Shown one piece after another: positions 51,837-60,655 of a stretch of DNA of 64,000 bases. A program made the translations under genes and the position numbers. Below the pieces are notes generated by a model, which was given only the letters and a program-made list of their open reading frames with translations, was not told the DNA's origin and ran no database searches. Location of the stretch: positions 62,001 to 126,000 of the forward strand of contig CAIMKZ010000017.1 in the NCBI GenBank assembly GCA_903842065.1, read 5' to 3'. The DNA comes from an uncultured Acidobacteriaceae bacterium. Its GTDB lineage: Bacteria > Acidobacteriota > Terriglobia > Terriglobales > Acidobacteriaceae. Positions within the stretch are counted from its first letter, which is position 1; each line of letters opens with the position of its first letter.

Positions 51837-53561
51837 CTAGAAGAACGTACCCACCCGCTCATACGGATGGTAGATCGGCTCCCAGACATAGTCGCCGATC
51901 AACTCGTCGATGTCCGCGCCGGGATCGATCGTGGCCAGCCCTTCATTGACCGCCTGATTCACAACCGCGTGGGCCACGGCGCGGCTGATCTCCCGCGACC
52001 GCGCCATCTTTGGCAGCAGCGACTTGGTCGGATCGGTGAGAGCGGGTGAGAGCGCGGCAAGCTGCTTGGCCGCGGCCATCAGCATGCCGTCGGTGACCCG
52101 CTTCGCGTTCGAGATCAGGATTCCCAGCGCAAGGCCGGGGAAGATGTACGAGTTGTTGATCTGCGATATCTGGACCAGCCGCCCGTTGATCTCAACCGGC
52201 GCGGACGGACTTCCGGTTCCAACCAGCGCCCGGCCGGCGGTCCAGCGCAGCACATCGGCCGGAGCCGCTTCGCACTTCGACGTCGGGTTCGAGAGCGGGA
52301 AGATGATCGGCCGCTCGGAGCTGGCTGCCATCGCCCGCACCACATCCTCAGTGAAGGCTCCGGGCTGCGCGCTGGTTCCCACCAGCACCGTAATGCCGGC
52401 GTTCCGAATCGTCTCCAAAAGCGACGGCTGCCCGTTCTTCGACCAGTCCCAGCCGGCGATCTCTGCCTGGCTGTGCGCCAGCGGAATCTGGCTTCCGCGC
52501 AGGCTCGGGTCGCCCTCGACGATAAGTCCGTTGCGATTGAACGCATAGATATGCGACCGCGCCTCTGCATCTGTGAGGCCCTGCTCGCGGAGCGCGGCGA
52601 TCAGCATGGTTGCAATACCCACGCCGGCCGAGCCTGAGCCGAACATCGCGATACGCTGTTCGCTGAGCGGCTTGCCGGTGGCGTTCACCGCCGCCAGCAG
52701 CGTTCCGGTGGTAACTGCCGCCGTGCCCTGCACGTCGTCGTTGAAGGTGCACAGCTGGTCGCGGTAGCGGTCCAGCAGGCGCAGCGCGTTCTCGCCGGCA
52801 AAGTCCTCCCACTGCAACAGGATGTTCGGCCAGCGCCGCTTGACGGCCGTCACGAACGCATCGATGAAGTCGTCGTACTCCTGCCCGCGGATGCGCTTGT
52901 GCTGGCAGCCAATATAAATCGGATCGTGAAGCAACGCCTCGTTGTCCGTGCCCACGTCGAGCAGAATCGGAAGGCACTGCTCCGGCGGAACTCCGCCCAG
53001 TGCCGTATACAGCGCCAGCTTGCCGATCGGGATTCCCATGCCGCCGGCGCCCTGGTCGCCAAGGCCCAGAATCCGCTCGCCGTCGCTCACCACAATGGCG
53101 CGAACCTTGTCGAAGCGCGAATCGGCCAGAATGCTGTCGATGATGTGCCGGTTCTTGTAGCTGATGAAAAGCCCGCGCGGCTTGCGTAGGATCTCCGAAT
53201 AGCGCTGGCAGCCCTCGCCTACCGCCGGTGTGTAGACGACCGGAAGCAGCTCCTCGATGTTGTGCGCGATCAGCGAGTAGAACAAGACCTCGTCGTTGTC
53301 CTGAAGTCCGCGCATTACGGCGTACTTGCCAAAGGCCGTCGTCTCCCGGTCCAGCGCCTTCATGCGGCGGGTGCGCTGCTCTTCGAGCGTGCCGATCACC
53401 GGAGGCAGGAATCCGTGCAGGCCGAAGACGGTGCGCTCTTCCTCGGTAAATGCTGTGCCCTTGTTGAGACGTGCGTTGAGCAGAAGGTCCAGCCCGGCCA
53501 GATGGGTATGAACGATAATCTTGCGCTTGGATGACTTATGAGATACAGACTGATGCGTCAC
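51837..53561 (-). CDS. NAD-dependent malic enzyme
   Basis: A 574-residue decarboxylating malate dehydrogenase. GTG at 53561 with GGCGAGG upstream; the frame to 53669 lies in the bcp-side region. Family blocks: YTPAVGEGCQRYSEILRKPRG (Tyr catalytic, ~95-115), VVSDGERILGLGDQGAGGMGIPIGKLALY with Asp (~140-170), QWEDFAGENALRLLDRYR (metal Glu/Asp), NDDVQGTAAVTTGTLLAA and Rossmann FGSGSAGVGIATML. Ends with VKPF-like C-terminus (HPYERVGTFF). The maeA/SfcA-type size (565) fits NAD preference. Makes pyruvate and CO2 from malate. Confidence 0.95.
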   Translation of the reverse strand: MTHQSVSHKSSKRKIIVHTHLAGLDLLLNARLNKGTAFTEEERTVFGLHGFLPPVIGTLEEQRTRRMKALDRETTAFGKYAVMRGLQDNDEVLFYSLIAHNIEELLPVVYTPAVGEGCQRYSEILRKPRGLFISYKNRHIIDSILADSRFDKVRAIVVSDGERILGLGDQGAGGMGIPIGKLALYTALGGVPPEQCLPILLDVGTDNEALLHDPIYIGCQHKRIRGQEYDDFIDAFVTAVKRRWPNILLQWEDFAGENALRLLDRYRDQLCTFNDDVQGTAAVTTGTLLAAVNATGKPLSEQRIAMFGSGSAGVGIATMLIAALREQGLTDAEARSHIYAFNRNGLIVEGDPSLRGSQIPLAHSQAEIAGWDWSKNGQPSLLETIRNAGITVLVGTSAQPGAFTEDVVRAMAASSERPIIFPLSNPTSKCEAAPADVLRWTAGRALVGTGSPSAPVEINGRLVQISQINNSYIFPGLALGILISNAKRVTDGMLMAAAKQLAALSPALTDPTKSLLPKMARSREISRAVAHAVVNQAVNEGLATIDPGADIDELIGDYVWEPIYHPYERVGTFF

Positions 53562-53736
53562 TAATGCCTCGCCGCCGGGTATAATTCCGGGAAAATCTCC
53601 CGAGCAGTCATATCCTAGTGCGGCGATGGGACACTGGGATGCGGCCTGTATCACAGGTCTCGTGCCCAAACAAACCCCGGCCTGTGCCCTGCGTCACTAC
53701 TGGAAATCTAATCCCCGGCCGCGACCCACTAATCCC

Positions 53737-54213
53737 TTATTTTGGTTCCTTGTCCCACTCCTTGAGCACCGCCAGAACCTCCTCGGCGTGGCCCTCAGGC
53801 TTCACCTTCGGGAAGATGTGGATCAGCGTCCGGTCCGGCCCGATTAGAAACGTCGTCCGCTCGATCCCGATGACCTTTTTGCCATACATATTCTTTTCCT
53901 TGAGCACGCCGAACTGGTTGCACACTTTCTCGTCGGCGTCGGCCAGTAGCGTGTACGGCAGATCGTACTTGGCCTTGAAGTTAGCCTGCGCCTTCACCGT
54001 ATCTCGAGAGATGCCCAGTACCACCGTGCCCGAAGTCTGCAACTTCTTGAAAGCATCTCGGAAGCCGCATGCCTCAACCGTGCACCCCGGCGTATTGGCC
54101 CTGGGATAAAAGAACAGCACCACTGGCTGGCCGGCATAGTCTGACAGCTTCACCGTCTTGCCCTCGTCCGTCTGAACGGTAAAATCCGCAACCTTCTTGT
54201 TCACTTCGATCAT
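53737..54213 (-). CDS. bcp: Thioredoxin-dependent peroxiredoxin (BCP/PrxQ type)
   Basis: A 158-residue AhpC/TSA-family protein. ATG at 54213 behind GAGGTC. The peroxidatic Cys is in NTPGCTVEACGFRD (Cys ~46) with the resolving Cys five residues later (~51), the bcp/PrxQ arrangement. The C-terminal thioredoxin-fold motif IGPDRTLIHIFPKVKPEGHAEEVL is complete. It reduces hydroperoxides using thioredoxin. Divergent from RNase J gene; shared 131-base intergenic. Confidence 0.95.
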   Translation of the reverse strand: MIEVNKKVADFTVQTDEGKTVKLSDYAGQPVVLFFYPRANTPGCTVEACGFRDAFKKLQTSGTVVLGISRDTVKAQANFKAKYDLPYTLLADADEKVCNQFGVLKEKNMYGKKVIGIERTTFLIGPDRTLIHIFPKVKPEGHAEEVLAVLKEWDKEPK

Positions 54214-54344
54214 GATTTGACCTCGTAGATTCGATGCTGCCGCGCCCACGGCAGTTGCGAACTTTTCAGCAACGGCAACCCGGAAATCGCTTCCAGCCGT
54301 GAAATACCGATCTGGCCTGAGTGGTAGCATCAGAACTGAATAGA

Positions 54345-56000
54345 ATGTCAAACAATAAGCTGCAAATCATTCCCCTGGGGGGCCTTGGCGAGTTCGGAAT
54401 GAACTGCCTGGCCGTTCGCTGGCAAGACGACATCATCGTCATCGACGCCGGCCTTATGTTTCCCGAGTCAGAGCTTCTGGGCGTCGACATCGTCGTGCCC
54501 GATATCACTTACCTGATCGAGAACAAGCAGCACGTGCGCGGCATCGTGCTCACCCACGGCCACGAAGATCACATCGGCGGGCTGCCCTGGATCCTCAACG
54601 AGCTCAAAGTGCCGATCTACGCCACCGAGTTCACTCTGGCCTTTGTCGACGGCAAGCTCGAAGAGCACAAGCTCCTCGACGAGACCGAGCTGATTGAGAT
54701 CACCCCGCGCGAGAAGTTCACCATCGGCCCCTTCACCATCGAGCCGATCCATGTGACCCACTCGCTGGTGGATGCCGTCTCGCTGGCCATCGAGACGCCC
54801 GTCGGCGTCATCATCCATACCGGCGACTTCAAGATCGATCTGGCGCCGCTCGACGACAAGCCCTTTGACCTGCACGCCTTTGCCGAGTACGGCAAGCGCG
54901 GCGTGCTGGCGCTTTTGCAGGACTCGACGAATGTGGACCGGAAGGGCTACACGCCCGGCGAGCGAGCCGTAATTCCTCGGCTCGATGAGATCTTCAACCA
55001 GACCAAGAAAAAGCTGTTCTTCAGTTGCTTCTCGTCGTCCATCTACCGCATTCGCATTGCGCTGGAGCTGGCTCGCAAACATTCGCGCAAGGTGGCCATC
55101 ATCGGCAGGTCGATGGTCGAGAGCAGTGAGATCGCGCAGGACCTCGGCTACATCGAAGTGCCCAACGGGCTGCTCATCAACCCCGGGCAGATTCGCGACT
55201 TTGCGCCCGAGCAGGTGATGGTGCTCATCAGCGGCACGCAGGGCGAGCCGATGAGCGCGCTGAGCCGTGCCGCGGTCGACAACCACAAGCACGCCAAGAT
55301 CGATCCGGGCGACACCGTGCTGCTGAGTTCGCGCATCATCCCCGGCAACGAAAAGGGCATCTTCCGCGTCATCGACCACCTCAGCCGCCGCGATGCGCAG
55401 GTGATCTACGACGACGGGCAGCAGGGGCTCATCCACGTCAGCGGACACGGCAGCCAGGAAGAGCTGCGGCTGATCATGAACCTCGTCCGGCCAAAGTTCT
55501 TCATCCCCGTGCACGGCGACTACCGCAACCTCCGCCGTCATGCCAACATGGCCATGGAGACCGGCGCTGTTGAACACGCCATCGTGATCGAAGACGGCGA
55601 TGTGCTCGAACTCGACAAGGACGACGCACGCGTCAAGGACAAGGTAACCGCGGGCCGCATCCTCATCGACTCCGGCTCGTCGATCGACGTGGTTGAGGAT
55701 CTGGTGATCCGCGACCGGCGCATTCTGTCGGAAGACGGCGTGGTGCTGGCCGTGATGGCCATCAACAAGAAGACCGGCAAGGTGGAGCGCGAGCCCGAAG
55801 TGCTGATGCGCGGCTTCGGCGGCGGCGACATCGCCGAGGAGGCTCGCGAGGCCGTGATGAAGACCCTCGACGGGTTGACCAGCGAGCAGAAGTCCGACTA
55901 CGGCATGGTGAACGACAAGGTTCGCGCCGATTTGAAGCGGCTGATCCAAAAGACGACCGGACGGCGGCCGATGATCATGCCGGTGATTCTCGAGATCTAA
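54345..56000 (+). CDS. rnj: Ribonuclease J
   Basis: A 551-residue metallo-beta-lactamase/beta-CASP RNase with 5'-3' exo and endo activity, key in mRNA decay. Start ATG at 54345. The zinc motif is THGHEDHIGG (~67-76), further ligands HSLVDAVSL and HTGDFKID, then the beta-CASP block SSIYRIRIALE and SGHGSQEELR. The C-terminal domain (from ~450) is present with LSEDGVVLAVMAINKKTGKVE. Bacteria with RNase J often lack or supplement RNase E. No second rnj copy seen. Convergent with corC (overlap of 4 bases). Confidence 0.97.
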   Translation: MSNNKLQIIPLGGLGEFGMNCLAVRWQDDIIVIDAGLMFPESELLGVDIVVPDITYLIENKQHVRGIVLTHGHEDHIGGLPWILNELKVPIYATEFTLAFVDGKLEEHKLLDETELIEITPREKFTIGPFTIEPIHVTHSLVDAVSLAIETPVGVIIHTGDFKIDLAPLDDKPFDLHAFAEYGKRGVLALLQDSTNVDRKGYTPGERAVIPRLDEIFNQTKKKLFFSCFSSSIYRIRIALELARKHSRKVAIIGRSMVESSEIAQDLGYIEVPNGLLINPGQIRDFAPEQVMVLISGTQGEPMSALSRAAVDNHKHAKIDPGDTVLLSSRIIPGNEKGIFRVIDHLSRRDAQVIYDDGQQGLIHVSGHGSQEELRLIMNLVRPKFFIPVHGDYRNLRRHANMAMETGAVEHAIVIEDGDVLELDKDDARVKDKVTAGRILIDSGSSIDVVEDLVIRDRRILSEDGVVLAVMAINKKTGKVEREPEVLMRGFGGGDIAEEAREAVMKTLDGLTSEQKSDYGMVNDKVRADLKRLIQKTTGRRPMIMPVILEI

Positions 56001-57295
56001 GCGGAGTTAGCGGGGTTAGCGTCGCTGGCGGAGTTCGTAGGAAACACCCGCAGCTTCTCCACGCGATGCCCCGTTGCAGCAACCACCTCGATGCGCAGAC
56101 CGGCTTCGAGAATCACAATGACTTCGCCGGCAAGCGGGATGCGGCCTTCGATCTCGCTTACCAGGCCGCCTAACGTCGCGGCTTCGTAGTCTTCCTCCAG
56201 CTCGACAGGCGCGCCCGCAATCTCATCCAACTGGCTTACTGGGAAGCTGCCGGGCAGCAGCCATGCGCCCGAAGGCTCGCGCACCGGGTCCTCGTGCTGG
56301 AAGTCGGGCTCGTGCTCGTCGCGGATGTCGCCCACAATCTCTTCCAGCAGATTTTCGATGGTAACGACGCCGGCAATTGCGCCGTACTCATCGACCACCA
56401 TGCACATGTGCCGCTTGTGGCGCTGCATCTCGCGCAGCAGCTCGTAGCCGCGCTTGGTCTCGGGCACAAAGACGGCCGGATGCTGGATGGAGGCGACAGT
56501 GCGGGTGCGGGCATCGACGTCGGTGATTTGCAGCAAATCGTGGGCGAATGCGATGCCGGTGATGTTGTCGAGCGTGCCCGCGTAGACCGGAACTCGCGAG
56601 TAGTTGTGCTCGCGCAGCAGCACCAGAAACTCTTCGAGCGTGGTCTCGGCGGGAACAGCAAAGATCTCCGGCCGCGGAGTCATCAGCTCGCGCACCAGCA
56701 TGTCGCCGAACTCGACGGCAGAGCGCACCAGTTCGCGGTCGGACTGCTCCAGAATGCCTTCCTCCTCGCCGGCCTCAATAAGGTCGTCTACGTCGGGCGT
56801 GGAGTCGCTGTCGCTGTCGATGGAGTGCTCGGTGAGGGCGGAGATCGAGAAGAAGAAGCTGATCACCGCGCTCACCGGCCAGACGATCCAGAACGCGAGA
56901 AGGATGGGCCAGAGGATGCGCACAACCCAGAGTCCGCGAGTGCGATTGAACAGCAGCGCCGGGATGAACTGGCAGGCAAAGACAACGATGAGGATGAAGG
57001 CCAGAACCGCCTGCGCGATCTCGGCCGGCGATGGGGCGTCGATTTGGGCGGGATGCAGAAAGAGCACCGCGCTCAGGTCGAGCGCGATGAGGCCGATGGC
57101 GAGCTGCTCGAGGATGGAGGCGGAGAGCGCGGCGTGGTCGCGGTCGAGGCCGAGCCGCGGCTCGATATGCTCCTCCCACGCATCGAGGTTTTCTTCGATC
57201 TCGCGGGTAAGAATCTTGCCGAACTCAGCGTAGACACGCCGGATATACGCGGCCAGCGCGGCCACGGCGACGAGGAGCAGCAGGAGCGCGGTCAT
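55997..57295 (-). CDS. CorC/HlyC-type CBS-domain membrane protein
   Basis: A 432-residue protein with membrane part ~1-160 (four hydrophobic stretches at ~5-22, ~65-85, ~95-118 and ~130-152), then a CBS pair (VRELMTPRPEIFAVPAETTLEEFLVLL and VFVPETKRGYELLREMQ...VVDEYGAIAGVVTIENLLEEIVGDI) and a C-terminal CorC_HlyC domain (GSFPVSQLDEIAG ... LGGLVSEIEGRIPLAGEVI). This is the CNNM/CorC (hemolysin-like) family that relates to Mg2+/Co2+ efflux. The N-terminal region is more diverged than usual CNNM DUF21. ATG overlaps ybeY's stop by 4 bases, so they are co-translated. Confidence 0.88.
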   Translation of the reverse strand: MTALLLLLVAVAALAAYIRRVYAEFGKILTREIEENLDAWEEHIEPRLGLDRDHAALSASILEQLAIGLIALDLSAVLFLHPAQIDAPSPAEIAQAVLAFILIVVFACQFIPALLFNRTRGLWVVRILWPILLAFWIVWPVSAVISFFFSISALTEHSIDSDSDSTPDVDDLIEAGEEEGILEQSDRELVRSAVEFGDMLVRELMTPRPEIFAVPAETTLEEFLVLLREHNYSRVPVYAGTLDNITGIAFAHDLLQITDVDARTRTVASIQHPAVFVPETKRGYELLREMQRHKRHMCMVVDEYGAIAGVVTIENLLEEIVGDIRDEHEPDFQHEDPVREPSGAWLLPGSFPVSQLDEIAGAPVELEEDYEAATLGGLVSEIEGRIPLAGEVIVILEAGLRIEVVAATGHRVEKLRVFPTNSASDANPANSA

Positions 57296-57915
57296 GGCTT
57301 CCGGCTCCGAACGGATGTTCTATCGGCAGCTTTCCTACGCCCACCAGCAGCTCTTCCTCTTGCACTGTCATCCTGAGCGGAGGCCGCCCTGGCGGCCGGA
57401 GTCGAAGGACCTGTGGTTGTCTTTGTCTTAGGTGTCTCAGTCCGCTCAATCAGCCCCAGCGGCAGCCTCAACTTTGCGCGCAACAGCCGTTCTTTACGCG
57501 CCATCTGGCCGGAGTCGGTCTCGTGGTCGTATCCGGCCAGATGCAGCAGGCCGTGGAGCATAAGCACCTTCAACTCGCAGGTAAGCGCGTGATCTTGCTG
57601 AGCGGCTTGCTTGCGCGCAGTGTCGATGCTGACGGCCAGATCGCCCACAATGCCTTCCTGCTTGCGGATGAACTCGTCGGCAGGGAAGCTGAGAACGTCT
57701 GTGGCTTTGTTCTTGCCGCGGAAGTCGCGGTTGAGCTGGCGAATCTTGCGGTCGGTAGTAAGCAGGACGGTGACTTCGCCGCGCAGACGGACGGTGGCTT
57801 GAGCTTCGGCCAGAAAGCGGGCCAGTGTGCGGGGCGTAGGGATGCGATCGGACCAGAGCGCGAGTTTCGTGCTGGAGCGTGTACCGGCTTCGAGGTCTGG
57901 ATCGAGAAGGATCAT
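57292..57915 (-). CDS. ybeY: Endoribonuclease YbeY (16S rRNA maturation), extended C-terminus
   Basis: A 207-residue zinc-dependent RNase, involved in 16S rRNA 3'-end processing. ATG at 57915. Motif HGLLHLAGYDHETD (~124-137) holds three His ligands; NKATDVLSFP and VGDLAVSIDTARKQA are the other family blocks. Usual length is ~150-160; the last ~50 residues form a basic, low-complexity tail, of which residues ~166-183 are encoded by repeat family C. It lies between phoH and corC, the usual phoH-ybeY-corC order. Confidence 0.94.
   Translation of the reverse strand: MILLDPDLEAGTRSSTKLALWSDRIPTPRTLARFLAEAQATVRLRGEVTVLLTTDRKIRQLNRDFRGKNKATDVLSFPADEFIRKQEGIVGDLAVSIDTARKQAAQQDHALTCELKVLMLHGLLHLAGYDHETDSGQMARKERLLRAKLRLPLGLIERTETPKTKTTTGPSTPAARAASAQDDSARGRAAGGRRKAADRTSVRSRKP
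57367..57420. repeat. Repeat family C inside ybeY
   Basis: GTCATCCTGAGCGGAGG...GGAGTCGAAGGACCTGTGGTTG. Relative of 40361-40414. Lies in the ybeY coding region and is read in frame. Confidence 0.75.
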
Positions 57916-57974
57916 TGCGCTGACTCGACTACTAACGAGGATGATACGCGAAGTTGGGGTAATTCTCGGTAAAT

Positions 57975-58008
57975 GGCAGAAGCGCGGACCGAATGGCCCG
58001 CGCTTCTG
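57975..58008. terminator. Hairpin between phoH and ybeY
   Basis: GCAGAAGCGCGG (57975-57986) pairs perfectly with CCGCGCTTCTGC (57997-58008), loop 10 bases. On the minus strand it follows the phoH stop by 19 bases; tail CATTTACC. It may attenuate or separate the two transcripts. Confidence 0.6.
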
Positions 58009-58027
58009 CTGTGGCGATGCGTAACAA

Positions 58028-59065
58028 TTACTGCGGCTTGGCCGGGTGAACGTGGACCGGCTCGATGGAAGCGGAGCCAATCTCGATAGGTTCGCCGATG
58101 GCAAGCGGCAGCTCCTGCTGCTGGCTCTTGACCCTGTCATAGGCGCGCACAATCCGCTGCACCAGCGCGTGGCGGACGACATCGACCTCTTCGAAGTGGC
58201 AGAAGGCGATGCCTTCCACTCCGTCGAGGATATTGATAGCGTCGAGCAAACCCGAGCGGCGCGGATTGGGCAGATCGATCTGGGTGATGTCGCCGGTGAT
58301 GACCGCCTTCGAGTTGTTGCCCAGGCGCGTAAGGAACATCTTCATCTGCTCGATGGTGGTGTTCTGGGCCTCGTCCATGATGATGAAGGCGTCGTTGAGG
58401 GTTCGGCCGCGCATGAAGGCCAGCGGCGCAATCTCGATGACGTTCTTCTCCAGCATCTTGTCGACCTTCTCCGGGTCGAGCAGGTCGTAGAGAGCGTCGT
58501 AGAGTGGGCGAAGATAAGGATCTACCTTCTCCTGAAGGGTTCCGGGCAGAAATCCGAGCCGTTCTCCGGCTTCAACCGCGGGGCGAACCAAGACGATGCG
58601 GCTGACGCGCTTGGCGAGGATTGCCGCGATGGCCATGGCGACTGCGAGGTAGGTCTTTCCGGTTCCGGCCGGGCCGACGCCGAAGACCATGTCGTTGGCC
58701 TCGATGGCTTCGACGTACTTGCGCTGGTTGGTGGAGCGCGGATGAACGATGCGCTTGACTCCGGCTGAGCGCTGCTTGCCTGAGTCGGCGATGGAGCGCA
58801 GAGTGACCGCCGAATCGGCGACGACCAGCTTGAGCATGGCGTTGAGGTCGCCGTTGTGGGGGTTGATGCCTTGCTTGCGGAGCGACTCGAAGTCCTCGAA
58901 GATGCCGCGGACGCGCGCGACGGCGTCTTCGGGGCCTTGAACGTGAACGGCGTCGGAGCGGAGATCGATGCGGACGCCGAGCGAGTCTTCCATCAGTCTG
59001 AGGTTTTCATCGCGGGTCCCGAAGAGGGGCTCAAGGTTCGGCGTGATCTCCAGAGCAAGTTTCAA
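58028..59065 (-). CDS. PhoH-like ATPase
   Basis: A 345-residue P-loop ATPase of the PhoH/PhoL family, associated with rRNA processing. Walker A is VGPAGTGKTYLA (~131-142), Walker B ...FIIMDEAQN (~232) and the KTFLTRLGNNSK-type sensor. An N-terminal KH-like DNA/RNA-binding region (~15-90, LEPLFGTRDENLRLMEDSLGVRIDLRS) is present. The start is a TTG at 59065 immediately after GGAGGCATT, overlapping the stop of a short frame upstream (59062-59322). Gene order phoH-ybeY-corC is conserved in bacteria. Confidence 0.93.
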   Translation of the reverse strand: MKLALEITPNLEPLFGTRDENLRLMEDSLGVRIDLRSDAVHVQGPEDAVARVRGIFEDFESLRKQGINPHNGDLNAMLKLVVADSAVTLRSIADSGKQRSAGVKRIVHPRSTNQRKYVEAIEANDMVFGVGPAGTGKTYLAVAMAIAAILAKRVSRIVLVRPAVEAGERLGFLPGTLQEKVDPYLRPLYDALYDLLDPEKVDKMLEKNVIEIAPLAFMRGRTLNDAFIIMDEAQNTTIEQMKMFLTRLGNNSKAVITGDITQIDLPNPRRSGLLDAINILDGVEGIAFCHFEEVDVVRHALVQRIVRAYDRVKSQQQELPLAIGEPIEIGSASIEPVHVHPAKPQ

Positions 59066-59322
59066 AATGCCTCCGTGTGGGGTTGGAGGAACAGGTTAGG
59101 GCCGGAGAGGGGTTGGCTCTCCGGCCGTGTGTTCGGGAGGGTATGGGCAGGCAGCAGGCAGGGGTTACGGAGCGCAGATGCCGGACCGGCAGTTGCCGGG
59201 TAGGCCGGAAGGGTACGCGGGATGGCGTTGGCGACCAATTCCTTTATCTGGGGTAGAGAGTAGCGCGGGCGGGAGCGGGCGTCAATGATAGCCGTCTTAA
59301 GATTTGGTGACAGGCGTACCAT
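59062..59322 (-). CDS. Possible leader ORF coupled to phoH
   Basis: An 86-codon frame from ATG 59322, which has GGGGGGAGAC eight bases upstream, to a TGA that overlaps the phoH TTG start. N-terminal LSPNLKTAIIDARSRPRYSLPQIKELVANAI looks like a folded helix pair; the second half is Pro-rich and low complexity. The coupling and good ribosome-binding site argue for translation; no homology is recognised. The interval 59323-59379 holds nothing else. Confidence 0.35.
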   Translation of the reverse strand: MVRLSPNLKTAIIDARSRPRYSLPQIKELVANAIPRTLPAYPATAGPASALRNPCLLPAHTLPNTRPESQPLSGPNLFLQPHTEAF

Positions 59323-59379
59323 CTCAGTCTCCCCCCAGGGCAGCGAGGCGGCGTTTCGGCCGGTCAGGGCGGGTCCGGA

Positions 59380-59408
59380 TTGACCGGGTGGGCGGAATCC
59401 CGTAAACT
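59380..59408 (+). promoter_or_regulatory. Sigma-70-type promoter of rpsT
   Basis: TTGACC (59380-59385), 17-base spacer, TAAACT (59403-59408), about 113 bases before the rpsT start. A GC-rich structured leader follows (59420-59510). Same -35 as proposed for the tig operon. Confidence 0.6.
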
Positions 59409-59521
59409 TAGTAATTGCGAGAGGTGCGGCTCAGGGCTGCATGGCCGACCGCACGGGCAGCCTGTACCCAGGCAGCCCACAATTTCGCCTCCCAACAGGC
59501 AAAAGATCAGAAGGAAGCATA

Positions 59522-59797
59522 ATGGCAAACCACGTATCCGCGCTGAAGCGCGTCCGTCAGACCGAGACCCGTACCGCAACCAACCGCGCCAACCGCAGCC
59601 GCGTGCGCACCAGCCTGCGTGCGATGCGCGAGGCACTGGTCAAGGGCGACGTGAAGGCCGCTCAGGAGCAGTACCGGACCACGGTTTCGACGCTGGACAA
59701 GAGCATCCAGAAGGGTGTTCTGCACGACAACACGGTCTCGCGTTACAAGAGCCGTTTGAACGCGCGCCTGAAGGCGCTTGTGACGGCGAAGGCCTAA
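59522..59797 (+). CDS. rpsT: Ribosomal protein S20
   Basis: A 91-residue primary-binding protein of the small subunit. ATG at 59522 behind AGAAGGAAG. N-terminal [22 protein letters not shown] and helix ending with [19 protein letters not shown] are the S20 signatures (three-helix bundle rich in Arg/Lys/Ala). Single-gene unit with its own promoter (59380-59408) and terminator (59847-59881). Confidence 0.97.
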   Translation: MANHVSALKRVRQTETRTATNRANRSRVRTSLRAMREALVKGDVKAAQEQYRTTVSTLDKSIQKGVLHDNTVSRYKSRLNARLKALVTAKA

Positions 59798-59846
59798 GCC
59801 GTAGCGCCGCCCACGAGGCGGCGTACAGCCAAATCAGTTCCATCGA

Positions 59847-59881
59847 ACAGCCGGGATTCGTCCCGGCTGTTTGTGTTTTTT
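59847..59881 (+). terminator. Intrinsic terminator of rpsT
   Basis: ACAGCCGGGA-TTCG-TCCCGGCTGT, a perfect 10-bp stem with a UUCG tetraloop, followed by TTGTGTTTTTT. The clearest terminator in the window. Confidence 0.9.
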
Positions 59882-60030
59882 GCGGTCGGTCACGGCCGCA
59901 GGGGGCTCTGTGGGCTTGCTGAGAAAAGCCTCTTGAAATGAACGGGTTCCATAGACATGCCCCCTGCCGGCGCGTGACAAGATGTGCATCGAATCTTGTT
60001 TGCGAGCCGGGCTGGAGGTACACTCCGTGC

Positions 60031-60553
60031 GTGGACGAGAGGCAGGTATTCGAGGCGATAGTCGAGCGGCGCGGCTCCCGGCGCCGGACAATGGAGTGGA
60101 CTGTCTCGATCGCGGGCTTGGCGGTGGTTGCCCTGGTGGTGGCATCTCTTGTGCCGCATGGCTCGGGGTTCGATGGGGTTTGTGCGGTCTGGCGGCGAAG
60201 CCTGGATGCCGGAGGAGATCAAGGTCACGGTCCTCGACGGCGTGCTGAGCGAGACGCTTCCCGGAGCGGCCGAGTACCAGACCTACCGGCTCATCGCCGA
60301 CGGCAAAGAGCACGAGTGGGGAGAGCCGGATGTTCGGTCGCGCCGCTGGCGGAAGTTCTACGCGGCGCGGTTCGAGGCGGGTAGCTTTGTGCTGACGACC
60401 GAAGTGCGCGATATCTCGGGGTCGGCGAAGCCCGGAGAGACCGAGCGGTGGCGGTTGAGCGGCAACGGCGAACTGACAATTACGAACCGCGGCGGCGAGA
60501 CGGTGTACCGGCGGGCGTCGCTTTTCAACAGGCTGCTGAGGCGCGAGCCGTGA
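60031..60553 (+). pseudogene. Membrane-anchored hypothetical protein, probably frameshifted
   Basis: Frame 1 from GTG 60031 encodes VDERQVFEAIVERRGSRRRT and a hydrophobic helix (WTVSIAGLAVVALVVASLVP), then loses sense after HGSGFDG. Frame 2 (to TGA 60553) takes over with FVRSGGEAWMPEEIKVTVLDG and a beta-rich domain that ends RRASLFNRLLRREP. Removing one G from the GGGG at 60175-60178 joins the two as a ~173-residue protein. Alternatively ATG 60206 begins an independent gene (115 residues). A sequencing error, a real frameshift or programmed slippage cannot be told apart here. Confidence 0.5.
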
Positions 60554-60655
60554 GACGCCGGGCCGAGTAAAATTGCCCGCTACCGTGGCGGTGTGCGAGA
60601 TTGAAGAAGAGCAGGGATGCGAATCCCCAAGCCCTGCCGACGAGGTCGCGGAGAG

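Noticed and set aside
54468..55949. 493-codon open frame on the minus strand opposite RNase J
   Set aside because: Antisense shadow; its composition (Val/His/Asp-rich, no motif) mirrors GC-rich third positions of rnj.
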